Below, piece after piece: positions 1 to 8,354 of a stretch of 17,525 nt of DNA. The notes beneath the pieces are model-generated. The model was given only the letters and a program-made list of their open reading frames with translations. It made no database searches and was not told where the DNA came from. The DNA lies in contig DATKIY010000013.1 of NCBI GenBank assembly GCA_035543875.1, forward strand, positions 1 through 17,525, read 5' to 3'. Made by a program: the position numbers and the translations under genes. Position 1 is the first letter of the stretch. Every line of letters starts with the position of its first letter. The DNA is from DATKIY01 sp035543875. GTDB taxonomy: Bacteria > Actinomycetota > Actinomycetes > JAHEKZ01.

Positions 1-135
1 CTGGTCATTGATGGCCCGAAGAGTCTCAGGAGTTTACCTCCGGGGGCTTGAGGTAATGCTCAACACGCTGTTGGCTGGACCCGTTGCATGAGTCTTATCC
101 GTCGAACTGCCCGAACAAACCCCTAGGAGCGATGA

Positions 136-1251
136 ATGAGCAGCGTCCGCGTTCTCGTAGGCACCCGCAAAGGTGCATTCGTCTTGACCTCTGATGGGAA
201 GCGACAGGACTGGACAGTGGATGGGCCGCACTTTGGTGGATGGGAGATCTACCACGTCAAGGGGTCTCCGGTTAACCAAGACCGGCTGTACGCCTCACAA
301 TCCAGCGGTTGGTTTGGTCAGCTCATCCAGCGTTCGGATGATGGCGGCAAGAGCTGGGAGCCAGTCGGTAACAAATTCAGCTATGAGGGAGAAGTAGGCA
401 CCCATCTTTGGTACGACGGCACCCCGCGCCCGTTCGAGTTCAAACGCGTCTGGCACGTGGAGCCCTCCCTCACCGACCCTGACAAGGTCTACGCCGGCGT
501 AGAAGACGCGGCGCTGTTCTGCTCCAGTGACGGAGGACAGAACTGGGATGAGATGGTCGGAATGCGCGGAAACAAGACGGGACCGACGTGGTCTCCTGGG
601 GCTGGTGGCATGTGCCTGCACACCATCACGCAGGACCCCAGTAATGCAGAGCGCATGTACGTGGCCATTTCGGCTGCAGGCGTGTTCCGAACCGACGATG
701 CTGGTAAGAGTTGGGAACCGATCAACCGCGGGCTGAAGTCAGATGGCATCCCCAATCCCAATGCCGAAGCCGGCCACTGCGTACACAAGATTGCTATGCA
801 CCCAACCCAGCCCAATGTTTTGTTCATGCAAAAGCACTGGGACGTCATGCGTAGTGACGACTCGGGCGATAACTGGGTCGAAATCAGCGGCAACCTTCCG
901 ACAGACTTCGGATTCCCCATCGACGTTCACGCGCACGAGCCCGAGACCATTTACGTGGTGCCCATTAAGAGCGACTCCGAACACTTCCCACCCGACAGCA
1001 GACTTCGCGTCTACCGCAGCAAGACCGGTGGGAATGAGTGGGAAGCACTGACCAGTGGCTTGCCGCAAAGTGACTGTTACGTAAATGTTCTCCGCGACGC
1101 ATTGGCGGTCGACTCGTTGGACGACTGCGGCATCTACTTTGGCACGACAGGTGGGCAGGTCTACGCGTCAGCCGACTCCGGTGACAACTGGGCTCCGATC
1201 GTGCGCGACCTACCAGCGGTCCTGTCGGTCGAGGTTCAGACGCTGCCGTGA
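136..1251 (+). CDS. BNR/Asp-box beta-propeller protein (sialidase-like fold)
   Basis: 371 aa with no signal peptide or membrane segment, so predicted cytoplasmic. Asp-box motifs (S/T-x-D-x-G-x-x-W) recur at about residues 67-74 (SDDGGKSW), 130-137, 186-193, 240-247 and 345-352, with a degenerate copy lacking the Asp at 295-302 (SKTGGNEW). Such repeats form beta-propellers in sialidases, VPS10 and photosystem assembly factors. The sialidase catalytic set is not evident to me, so I do not call it a glycosidase; databases may label such proteins exo-alpha-sialidase or WD40/YVTN/BNR-like. The ATG start has AGGAG six bases upstream (125-129). The stop overlaps the start of the MoaD/ThiS gene by 4 bp (GTGA), implying translational coupling and a shared role. 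Fold is confident; function is unknown. Confidence 0.85.
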   Translation: MSSVRVLVGTRKGAFVLTSDGKRQDWTVDGPHFGGWEIYHVKGSPVNQDRLYASQSSGWFGQLIQRSDDGGKSWEPVGNKFSYEGEVGTHLWYDGTPRPFEFKRVWHVEPSLTDPDKVYAGVEDAALFCSSDGGQNWDEMVGMRGNKTGPTWSPGAGGMCLHTITQDPSNAERMYVAISAAGVFRTDDAGKSWEPINRGLKSDGIPNPNAEAGHCVHKIAMHPTQPNVLFMQKHWDVMRSDDSGDNWVEISGNLPTDFGFPIDVHAHEPETIYVVPIKSDSEHFPPDSRLRVYRSKTGGNEWEALTSGLPQSDCYVNVLRDALAVDSLDDCGIYFGTTGGQVYASADSGDNWAPIVRDLPAVLSVEVQTLP

Positions 1252-1544
1252 TTCGTGTGGCGCTTCCTGCTCACCTGCGACGGCTAGCCAAGGTGGAAGG
1301 CGAAGTCGAGCTCGACGTGGACGGACCTGTGACCCAGCGGGCAGTGCTCGACGCGCTCGAGACACGCTTCCCCGTTCTGCGAGGCACCGTTCGCGACCAA
1401 GACACCCACCTTCGTCGGGCATTTATTCGCTTTTTCGCTTGTGAGGAGGACTACTCCAACGAGCCACCTGATGCACTCCTGCCCGAGGAAGTAGCCGCCG
1501 GCAAAGAGCCACTGCTGATCGTAGGAGCAATGGCTGGCGGCTAG
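1248..1544 (+). CDS. MoaD/ThiS-family ubiquitin-like (beta-grasp) sulfur-carrier protein
   Basis: 98 aa, starting at a GTG that overlaps the propeller gene's TGA. It begins with a beta strand (IRVALPAHLRRLA), has a helix around VTQRAVLDALETRFP (about residues 27-41), and ends LLIVGAMAGG with the double glycine as the final two residues. In MoaD and ThiS this exposed Gly-Gly is adenylated by an E1-like enzyme (MoeB, ThiF) and turned into a thiocarboxylate, giving sulfur for molybdopterin or thiazole. No MoaE, MoeB, ThiG or ThiF is in the window, so this is probably not the housekeeping MoaD or ThiS but a paralogue tied to the propeller protein. It could donate sulfur or be attached to proteins. 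The family call is strong; the pathway is unknown. Confidence 0.8.
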   Translation: MIRVALPAHLRRLAKVEGEVELDVDGPVTQRAVLDALETRFPVLRGTVRDQDTHLRRAFIRFFACEEDYSNEPPDALLPEEVAAGKEPLLIVGAMAGG

Positions 1545-1681
1545 GCCTGGCCCAGGGCTGCCGACCAGAGCGCCTATAAGGACTGATCAACCTCAAGCCG
1601 TGGGCCTGTTCGGTCGATGCCTCACCCGGATTCCGCCAAGCGGGGGCGGGCGGTCGGGCAGGTTCGGCCAGGAGGCAATCA

Positions 1682-3781
1682 ATGCAGCGACGCTTCGTGC
1701 GCGCGATTGCGCTCATGCTTGGGCTGACACTGGTGGCGGCCGGCTCGGTGCTGTGGTGGCAGGCGAGCCGAGAGACGGCGGCGAGGGAGCAAATCCTGGA
1801 CCAAAACCTGTCATCCTCAGCGGACAGCTCGGCAGTCCTGCTGGCCGAGCACTTCGAACGTGCCGTTGCCGCCGATATACAGCTTGCGTCTCAACCGGCC
1901 TTCATCCGGTTTTACAAGCTTCACGGCAGCGTCGACTCAAAAATCAAGCGTGACCTTCCGGTCTTGCACCGAGTTGAGCAAGGGCTTGCTTCGATCGAGA
2001 CCATCTTCCCAGGTGCGGTCAGCGAGGCGTGCTTCATCAACGTGCGGGACGGACAGGAAATCGCCCGCATCGTTGACGGCAAACCAGCACCGACCAGTGA
2101 CCTTTCACCCGACGAGAGCAAGGCACCCTTCTTTGCGCCAACCGCCGACCAGGTGCCGGGGGTTCCGTACCAGTCGCAGCCATACGTCTCACCCGACTCC
2201 GGTCTCTGGGTGATCGGAACGGCCACGGTCATCGCACGCCACGGAATTCAGCTCGGCATTGTCCATTTCGAAACCAGCATCGAAAGCTTGCGTGCTTCAG
2301 CGCTTTCCTCGACGTCCGCAGTCCAACTTCGAGTCATCGACCCTTCCGGGAAGGTGGTGATGGACGAAGCCACTCCGCAAGTCGAGGGCGCAGAGCTCGG
2401 AACCCCCGACGTCTCCACTTTCGAAGGCACATCAGCGGCTACTTCGACTAACCATGTTGACTCGATCGGCGACGAGCGCGTCGCGTTGGCCCCGCTTCCA
2501 GCTGGACAGACCCTGTCCGCCGACAACGCCAACACCTGGGTAGTCGCCGCGTCCGCTCCCGTCATCGCCACTGGAGCATTGGCCAACTTGTCGCCACTCA
2601 TTCTTGCGTTGTTGGCGCTTGGTATCCCGCTGCTTCTGGCGGCCCTAGTTGCTTACTGGCTGGCCCGGAAACGACAGCGGATTCACCAAGAACAGGTGCA
2701 ACGTGACAGGGACGTACTCGACGAAGGCATGAGCGAGCTTTCTGATGCGTTGACAAGCGCAGCGGCAGGCGACCTTTACGTCACTTTCTCGGTCGACCTC
2801 GGCGACGAGCGCATGACGGCGCTCGCTAAGGGGTTCGACGCCACGCTGACCCACCTGAGGGGTCTGGTCTCGCAGGCCCAGTTGAGCGGCATGCGACTGA
2901 CCGCCTCAGCAGCACAGCTGCGGGCCTCGGCGACACAGCAGGCGCAGTCGGCGGAGGAACAAGCGACTGCGGTCACAGAAACGACGGCCACCGTCGAAGA
3001 GCTCGCCGCAACGGCGGCCCAGATCGCCGACACAGCATCGGACGTCGCCGACTCCGCGCAACAAACCTTGGCTCTGACAGAGGAAGGGATCGCTGCGGTC
3101 CGCGACTCGGTAGCTGCGATGGACCGAATCACCGACAAGGTCTCGTCGATCGCGACAAGCTCCACTTCGCTGGGTGAGAAGGTTAACGAGATTGGACACA
3201 TCCTCACCCTCATCGACGAGCTCAGCGAGCAAACAAACTTGCTCGCCCTGAACGCAGCCATTGAGGCGGCTCGCGCCGGGGAACACGGGAGGGGGTTCGC
3301 CGTAGTAGCAGCCGAGGTACGAAAGTTGGCAGAACGCGCGCAACAGTCGACGGCGCAGATCCAAGGGCTTGTGACAGAGATCAAGTCTCACACGCAATCC
3401 ACCGTACTTGCTTCAGAGGATGGTGCGCGCGAAGCAGGTCATGGCGTCCAGGTGGCTGGCTCAGCAGTATCAGCTCTAGACCGGATCGCCGACATGGTCG
3501 ATAACACAACCACAGCGGTCGCCGAGATTTCCGTTGCCACCCAACAACAGCGTTCGGCGTCAGACCAAGTGGTCGTGGCCATGGCGCAGGTGGCAGATGT
3601 GTCATCACAGTTCGCAGCCGGCTCGCAGCAGTCAGCTGCATCTGCGCAGGAGATCACCGCCCTTGCCGACGAGTTCGAAGCGTCGGTGAGCAGCTTCTCC
3701 GATGGCCCGGCCAAGCCGCACAGCCTCGAGAAGCCAACAGCCGAAAGCCCGCGTCACGATTCGGACGCCTTCCCCCGGTAA
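1682..3781 (+). CDS. Methyl-accepting chemotaxis protein with extracytoplasmic sensor
   Basis: 699 aa transmembrane chemoreceptor. TM1 is at about residues 5-25 and TM2 at about 303-327; between them lies an outside sensor of roughly 275 residues. Its segments FINVRDGQEIARIVDG and PYVSPDSGLWVIGTATVIA resemble double-Cache domains that bind small ligands. After TM2 comes a HAMP-like linker (about 330-390), then a long alanine-rich coiled coil. The strongly conserved signalling tip (QTNLLALNAAIEAARAGEHG onward to VRKLAERA, about 517-551) contacts CheA and CheW. The C-terminus (DAFPR) lacks a CheR/CheB-binding pentapeptide. The ATG has a strong ribosome site (AGGAGG, spacing 6). No other chemotaxis or flagellar gene is in the window, so it is an orphan receptor here. 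The ligand cannot be read from sequence. Confidence 0.95.
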   Translation: MQRRFVRAIALMLGLTLVAAGSVLWWQASRETAAREQILDQNLSSSADSSAVLLAEHFERAVAADIQLASQPAFIRFYKLHGSVDSKIKRDLPVLHRVEQGLASIETIFPGAVSEACFINVRDGQEIARIVDGKPAPTSDLSPDESKAPFFAPTADQVPGVPYQSQPYVSPDSGLWVIGTATVIARHGIQLGIVHFETSIESLRASALSSTSAVQLRVIDPSGKVVMDEATPQVEGAELGTPDVSTFEGTSAATSTNHVDSIGDERVALAPLPAGQTLSADNANTWVVAASAPVIATGALANLSPLILALLALGIPLLLAALVAYWLARKRQRIHQEQVQRDRDVLDEGMSELSDALTSAAAGDLYVTFSVDLGDERMTALAKGFDATLTHLRGLVSQAQLSGMRLTASAAQLRASATQQAQSAEEQATAVTETTATVEELAATAAQIADTASDVADSAQQTLALTEEGIAAVRDSVAAMDRITDKVSSIATSSTSLGEKVNEIGHILTLIDELSEQTNLLALNAAIEAARAGEHGRGFAVVAAEVRKLAERAQQSTAQIQGLVTEIKSHTQSTVLASEDGAREAGHGVQVAGSAVSALDRIADMVDNTTTAVAEISVATQQQRSASDQVVVAMAQVADVSSQFAAGSQQSAASAQEITALADEFEASVSSFSDGPAKPHSLEKPTAESPRHDSDAFPR

Positions 3782-3793
3782 GCGCGGGTCTGC

Positions 3794-5230
3794 CTAGGTC
3801 ACAGTCACGCGAAGGGCGCGGCTCGTTCCGGCGCCGCTGTCGGGAGTCTTCGGACACAGGAACCGGAACTTGTAGGTGTTTGCGGCGGTCATGGTCACAA
3901 CTGCCGTAAATCGACCGTCCAAGCCTGCGTTGCCCTGTGCCACAGTGCGCCACTTGCCGCGCCAGTAGATCTGCAACTTGGTCAGTGCAGGTTCGTTTGG
4001 CGACACACGCCCCTTGAACTCGATCTGCTTTCCGACGCGGACGCGGTTGTCTTTCACCTGTGCGCTGACGACCTTGGACACCTGAAGAGCTTTGGACGGC
4101 GCGCTCGTTCCATATGTCGCCAGTCCACCAGCGAAGTCCACCCGAAAGGAGGCGTTCTCCTTCGCGGTGACCTTAAAGCCGTAAGCCCCCTTCGCTGCCG
4201 TTTGATCCGAACTCACTTGGGTCCACACAGAGGTGTCATTGTCCTTGCGGTACAAAGTCACCTTCTGGCTCGTGAGCGGCGCCCCTGCAGACGTGCGCAA
4301 CTGTCCCTGAATCTTCACATCAGCGCCGTACTTCACCTTCGAGTCGCTCAGTTTCTCGGTGAGCGTGGCTCCGCGAATCGTGCGCGAGACGGGGTTGGAC
4401 CAATTGCCTGACCCGTCGTAGGCAAACACCGATACGGTCCGTGTGTCGTCGTTCGGAACATGTGTCGACGTGTGATGTTCCGGTGAGACAAAGAAGCGGT
4501 CATTGTCGAGTGGGCTGGCAGCGGGTTGTGCACCGAGACTGAGGACGGCCACGTACCCAACGACCTCGGGGTCCGAAGATGCAACCCAGTTCGAGTTGAT
4601 GTCATGCTGAGAACCGGTCGTTCTCGCGGCATTGACTGCCAAGTCCGTCGGTGCGCTGATATTGGTGTCGAGCGCGCCTCGTAGCGCGATGGCAGCCTGG
4701 GTGGGGACGGACTCGGCTGCTGCCACGTGAAAAGCGATGGACCCCAAGAGTGACGCCTGGGCACCTTCGCAATGATGCTCGAACGTGACGGACAGACTAG
4801 TCAGGTCACCAGTACCTGCGTCGAAGGTGATGTCGTGAACGACGAAGTCGCCCCGCACCTCGTTGCAGCCGCTCCCGTCGCCGGTGACGTCTAAGCCACC
4901 TGTTGTCCCCGGGAAACGGGTGGCATTGAGAAATACATCTCCAGGGTCGAGCGTGTCGCCAGTTGGTGCTGACAGCTCGGCCGAGAACGAATGAGTGTCT
5001 TTTGTCACGGTGACGTCAACCGCACTAGCGTCCCCGCTGGCAACGATCGTCGCACCATCGTTCACGTCGAAGTTGTAGGAACTGTTTCCGATGATGGTGT
5101 CCCCGCCGACTCCCTGCATCGACCACGTCGTGACATCCGCCGCCAAGGCGGGCGACGAACTCAACGGTGTCAGGAGGCTGACAATCATGATGGCGGCGGC
5201 AGTCGCCGAGATTCGGGCCAGTCGGTGCAC
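3794..5230 (-). CDS. Secreted multi-domain beta-sandwich protein (FN3/Ig-like)
   Basis: 478 aa from a GTG start with GGAG six bases upstream. The open frame runs on through the tRNA-Val gene, but that extension is translated tRNA and is not coding. Residues 1-30 form a classic signal peptide (basic start, hydrophobic core, PALA cleavage before AD). The first domain (about 31-170) contains GDGSGCNEVRGDF and FEHHCEGAQASLLGSI; its two cysteines (about 122 and 154) may pair, and I recognise this pattern from secreted actinobacterial proteins of unknown role. An FN3-like domain follows (about 193-287, ending DGSGNWSNPVSRTI), then two Ig-like sandwiches (about 289-383 and 388-478). No sortase motif or anchor is seen. 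Likely a released surface or matrix protein. It converges on the chemoreceptor gene with a 12-bp gap. Confidence 0.8.
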   Translation of the reverse strand: MHRLARISATAAAIMIVSLLTPLSSSPALAADVTTWSMQGVGGDTIIGNSSYNFDVNDGATIVASGDASAVDVTVTKDTHSFSAELSAPTGDTLDPGDVFLNATRFPGTTGGLDVTGDGSGCNEVRGDFVVHDITFDAGTGDLTSLSVTFEHHCEGAQASLLGSIAFHVAAAESVPTQAAIALRGALDTNISAPTDLAVNAARTTGSQHDINSNWVASSDPEVVGYVAVLSLGAQPAASPLDNDRFFVSPEHHTSTHVPNDDTRTVSVFAYDGSGNWSNPVSRTIRGATLTEKLSDSKVKYGADVKIQGQLRTSAGAPLTSQKVTLYRKDNDTSVWTQVSSDQTAAKGAYGFKVTAKENASFRVDFAGGLATYGTSAPSKALQVSKVVSAQVKDNRVRVGKQIEFKGRVSPNEPALTKLQIYWRGKWRTVAQGNAGLDGRFTAVVTMTAANTYKFRFLCPKTPDSGAGTSRALRVTVT

Positions 5231-5345
5231 GTACGTCTCCAGAAGTCGAGCAGGGTCATTCCAGCGGATGCGCTGCGATGAGTTGAACGGAAAGTTTGTC
5301 ACGACCTGTTCAGCACGCCGTGACGGGTGGGTGGGGCTCTCGTAG

Positions 5346-5419
5346 TGGGCGATACTGGACTCGAACCAGCGACCTCTTCGGTGTGAACGAAGCGCTCTAA
5401 CCAACTGAGCTAACCGCCC
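5346..5419 (-). tRNA. tRNA-Val (CAC)
   Basis: A complete 74-nt cloverleaf. The acceptor stem pairs GGGCGGT with ATCGCCC and the discriminator base is A. The anticodon stem CTTCG/CGAAG encloses the loop TTCACAC, so the anticodon is CAC (valine, GUG codons). The T-arm is GCTGG-TTCGAGT-CCAGT. CCA is not encoded. This gene is not the target of the integration seen at the other valine tRNA near 14.6 kb. Confidence 0.95.
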
Positions 5420-5498
5420 CCAATCGGAGCGAGACTATCGCAGCCGACTCCCCACCTTTTGTTGCGACTCAAGTCGGGTCGCGATGACAAGGTCCGAC

Positions 5499-5942
5499 TC
5501 AGCCGAGGCCGAACCAGCCCAGCAACCGGTCGAATGACCAACCGTTGTAGTAGACGTACCAGGAAACCAAAGCCGCAACGAGCAACAAGACAATGATCGC
5601 TAGCGCAATCGCGCGACCACGGTTTTGCCGACTAAATGCGGCCGACGCCGCCCCTTGTGCCTTGTCCTTGGAGAACCGAAGCAGTCGATGTGCCCACGCA
5701 TACTCGGTTGCCAGAACGGCGAGTCCAAGGAAGATCGCAGCCCAGCCTGGGCCTGGCAACGCCAGCATCGCGAGCCCGGCAAGCAGGATTGCTCCGCCAA
5801 CAAAAGTGGCGACCACGCGCCAAAGAAGTTGACGGTATTTGCTCGTGCCCGCGAAACGCTGACGCAGTCGATACAGCCAGTCTGGCCCTGGCGGATCGAA
5901 ATCGTCTGGTTGCGTAGATCGCTCAGACGAGGGCAAGGACAT
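5499..5942 (-). CDS. PGPGW-family small integral membrane protein (TIGR02611-like)
   Basis: 147 aa membrane protein. A polar N-terminus (residues 1-40) is followed by a hydrophobic hairpin at about 42-83 that contains the hallmark ALPGPGWAAIFLGLAVLATE (PGPGW at 63-67). A basic linker with RLLRFSKDKAQG follows, then a third membrane segment at about 110-130. The family is widespread in actinobacteria and has no established function. It starts 9 bp after the hutI stop with a weak ribosome site (AAGG, spacing 7), so it is probably co-transcribed with hutI. That may reflect chance clustering rather than a role in histidine use. Confidence 0.85.
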   Translation of the reverse strand: MSLPSSERSTQPDDFDPPGPDWLYRLRQRFAGTSKYRQLLWRVVATFVGGAILLAGLAMLALPGPGWAAIFLGLAVLATEYAWAHRLLRFSKDKAQGAASAAFSRQNRGRAIALAIIVLLLVAALVSWYVYYNGWSFDRLLGWFGLG

Positions 5943-5951
5943 GCGGCAACC

Positions 5952-7136
5952 TTACGAGCCAGCTTGCCGCTCCCAAACCCGTCCTCCCAATACCGTGTTC
6001 GAAACGACACTCGCGCCCAGGTGGGCCACCAGGTCCGCCTCGTGGTCAACGTCCAAAACGGCAAGATCGCCGCAGGCACCAACTGCCAAATGCCCTACAT
6101 CATCGCGTCGCAACGAATGGGCGCCGCCCAGCGTTGCTGCGGCGAGGGCCTCTTCAACAGTGAGGCCGTAGACCAAGCAGGCCAGCTGGATGACGTACGG
6201 CATCGACTCGCACCAAGACGTTCCCGGGTTGCAGTCTGTGGCTAGCGCAAGTTCGACGCCAGCCGCCTTGAGCGTGGGAACCTGGCCAAAGGCGAACGTG
6301 CGCAGCGAGAGCGTGACCGTCGGAAGCAGGACCCCCACCACGCCTGCCGCCGCCATCGCCCGCGCATCCGCTTCGCTGACATGTTCAAGATGGTCCGCGG
6401 AGGCGCACCCAAGCTCTGCTGCTAACCCGGCGGCGCCGGTATGGGCTATTTCCTCAGCGTGCAGGCGCAGCCCGAAACCCTGGTCTTTGGCGGCCGTCAA
6501 GATGCGGCGGGTTTCCAAAATCGTAAAGACGCCTTCATCGCAAAAGACGTCACACCATTGTGCTCCGGACGCCTTCGCGTTCGGAAGCGACGCAATAACC
6601 TCGTCGACATAGTCATCACGATCGACCCGGTCTGGGACAACGTGCGCCCCGAGATACGTCGACTCCACTCGCAGCGGAAGGCTGCGATCAAGTTCCGCGA
6701 TAACGGCGAGCATCCGCATCTCATCGGCTTGAGTCAAGCCGTACCCAGTCTTGATTTCCATCGTTGTTGTGCCATGTTCGATCGCACTTTTCGCGCGTTC
6801 TGTGGCACTGGCGATCAGCTGCTGGTCGGTGGCAGCCCTCGTTGCCGCGACAGTCGTGTTGATACCTCCGCCGTCGTAGCTTTGTCCAGACAGGCGAGCA
6901 ACAAACTCTTCACGCCGCGAGCCCTCCCACACCAGATGCGTGTGGGCGTCGACAAAGCCAGGGGTGACCGTGCGTCCACCGACGTCGAGTTCCAGAACCT
7001 CTGAACTGGTTGAAGGCAGGTCCTGTTCGCTTCCCAGCCAGGCGATTGACCCGTCCCGGATGAGAACGGCTGCATCCTTCACCACAGGCGTCACGATGGG
7101 GTGCAACCGTCCGATATGTCGTACGAGCAGGTCCAT
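5952..7136 (-). CDS. hutI: Imidazolonepropionase
   Basis: 394 aa cytoplasmic amidohydrolase that opens imidazolone-5-propionate to N-formimino-L-glutamate, the third step of histidine breakdown. Visible motifs are VDAHTHLVW (metal ligands H65 and H67), LRLHAEEIAHTGAA (H226), DHLEH (H249) and LATDCNPGTS (D301); TGYGLTQADEMRML also fits the family. Length is as usual for HutI. I take the ATG at 7136: the in-frame extension upstream to 7205 would overlap the divergent gene and reads as non-family sequence. No Shine-Dalgarno is evident, so a leaderless or very short leader is possible. It lies divergent from the alpha-hydroxy-acid oxidase across about 60 bp, and the PGPGW gene follows 9 bp downstream. 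Confidence 0.95.
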   Translation of the reverse strand: MDLLVRHIGRLHPIVTPVVKDAAVLIRDGSIAWLGSEQDLPSTSSEVLELDVGGRTVTPGFVDAHTHLVWEGSRREEFVARLSGQSYDGGGINTTVAATRAATDQQLIASATERAKSAIEHGTTTMEIKTGYGLTQADEMRMLAVIAELDRSLPLRVESTYLGAHVVPDRVDRDDYVDEVIASLPNAKASGAQWCDVFCDEGVFTILETRRILTAAKDQGFGLRLHAEEIAHTGAAGLAAELGCASADHLEHVSEADARAMAAAGVVGVLLPTVTLSLRTFAFGQVPTLKAAGVELALATDCNPGTSWCESMPYVIQLACLVYGLTVEEALAAATLGGAHSLRRDDVGHLAVGACGDLAVLDVDHEADLVAHLGASVVSNTVLGGRVWERQAGS

Positions 7137-7198
7137 GGGGGGATCGTGCCACGCACGCCCTGGACACCGCAGGATCAGGCGGTGAGAAGGTTGCCGTG

Positions 7199-8293
7199 AT
7201 GGCAAACCACGAACCGAACCCCGACTCCCTCCCGTTAACCGTTGCGGGCTTCGCGGACCGAGCCGAAGGTCTGCTGGCGCCTGAAACGTGGAGCTACATC
7301 GCTGGCGGAGCAGGCGAGGAACACACGCTGCGTGCTAGCTGCCAGGCATGGCAGGACCTCGCGCTCCTGCCTCACGTGTTGGTCGATGTGTCGAAGATCG
7401 ATACATCGCTGACACTGCTCGGGCACGAACTAGCTCACCCGATTCTGCTCGCTCCGACCGCAGCGCACTCGCTGTACCACCCTTCGGCGGAACCGGCGAC
7501 GCTGCGCGGAGCGGCGGCGGGCGGTGCGCTGGCGGTGATGAGCACGCTTGGCTCGACGCCGGTGGCCGAACTCGGAGCGACCGCTGGTGGGCCGTGGTGG
7601 CTGCAGCTCTATGTGCAAAAGGATCGGGACTTCACGTTGGACCTTGTTCAGCGAGCTTCTGGCCACGGCGCCTCGGCAGTGGTGTTGACGGTCGACACTC
7701 CCCTGCTCGGTGCGCGTGACCGTGACCGCAGGACCGGCGGGCATACCGTTGATGGTTTGCATCCACCCAATCTCACGCCAGTACCCGACGGGCAACCTGC
7801 CGACGCTCCGCTTCACGAGCAGGTCTACAACCCGCATCTTGATCCGTCGCTCCGTTGGGAGACCTTGGAGTGGCTCGTCGAGTACTCGCCGATTCCCGTC
7901 CTCGTTAAGGGAGTCGTTCGACCCGACGACGCTCGCCGCGCGGTGGATCACGGGGTGGGTGGCGTCATCGTCTCGAACCACGGGGCACGCAACCTCGACA
8001 CGGTCGTCACCACGGTTGCGGCGCTGCCGGGGATTGTCCGCACCGTCGCGGGCGATGTCCCGGTCCTCGTCGACGGTGGTATCCGTCGCGGAACTGACAT
8101 AGCCAAGGCCATAGCCCTTGGCGCTGATGCCGTTCTGATCGGACGACCAGCGGTGTGGGGCCTGGCCGTGGGAGGCAGCGACGGTGTTCAGCGTGTCATC
8201 GAAATCCTGCGTGCCGAACTCGTCATGGCCATGGGACTACTCGGCGCGCCGACGCTTGGTCAGTTGAACGCGGACCTGTTAAGCCAACCGTGA
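7199..8293 (+). CDS. FMN-dependent alpha-hydroxy-acid oxidase/dehydrogenase (lactate/glycolate oxidase family)
   Basis: 364 aa TIM-barrel flavoenzyme that oxidises a 2-hydroxy acid to the 2-oxo acid. Family features: SYIAGGAGEE near residue 32 (active-site Tyr33), LQLYVQKDR at 135-143, VLVKGV with FMN-contacting Lys237, SNHGARNLD with catalytic His261 and substrate-binding Arg264, and the FMN-phosphate site DGGIRRGTDIAKAIALGADAV continuing to IGRP. The usual SNHGGRQLD is altered at two places (G to A, Q to N) but key residues remain. The substrate is uncertain: lactate, glycolate or another acid. The ATG at 7199 has AGAAGG 8 bases upstream; a GTG at 7196 is also possible. It sits between hutI and hutU on the opposite strand. 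No membrane anchor is seen. Confidence 0.9.
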   Translation: MANHEPNPDSLPLTVAGFADRAEGLLAPETWSYIAGGAGEEHTLRASCQAWQDLALLPHVLVDVSKIDTSLTLLGHELAHPILLAPTAAHSLYHPSAEPATLRGAAAGGALAVMSTLGSTPVAELGATAGGPWWLQLYVQKDRDFTLDLVQRASGHGASAVVLTVDTPLLGARDRDRRTGGHTVDGLHPPNLTPVPDGQPADAPLHEQVYNPHLDPSLRWETLEWLVEYSPIPVLVKGVVRPDDARRAVDHGVGGVIVSNHGARNLDTVVTTVAALPGIVRTVAGDVPVLVDGGIRRGTDIAKAIALGADAVLIGRPAVWGLAVGGSDGVQRVIEILRAELVMAMGLLGAPTLGQLNADLLSQP

Positions 8294-8331
8294 TCTGAGC
8301 CGCATGAAAGCAGCGTTTCGTACGGATGCGG

Positions 8332-8352
8332 GCGAGAAAGCGTCGTTCTCGC
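8332..8352. terminator. Hairpin between convergent genes, possible bidirectional terminator
   Basis: A perfect 7-bp inverted repeat (GCGAGAA, loop AGCGTCG, TTCTCGC) lies in the 61-bp gap between the ends of the alpha-hydroxy-acid oxidase gene and hutU. The position fits a shared terminator, but there is no T-tract on either side, so the call is tentative. Confidence 0.4.
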
Positions 8353-8354
8353 AG

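Noticed and set aside
1545..1681. Riboswitch (for example cyclic-di-GMP type) before the chemoreceptor gene
   Set aside because: I looked for the conserved cores of common riboswitches and saw none; only a ribosome site is evident.
2776..3397. Minus-strand frames of 202 and 163 codons
   Set aside because: They lie within the chemoreceptor signalling domain and mirror its repetitive Ala/Ser codons.
5231..5404. N-terminal extension of the secreted multi-domain protein up to 5404
   Set aside because: It is translated tRNA-Val plus spacer (GRWFESSIAH is a tell-tale of translated tRNA); the signal peptide and ribosome site place the start at 5230.
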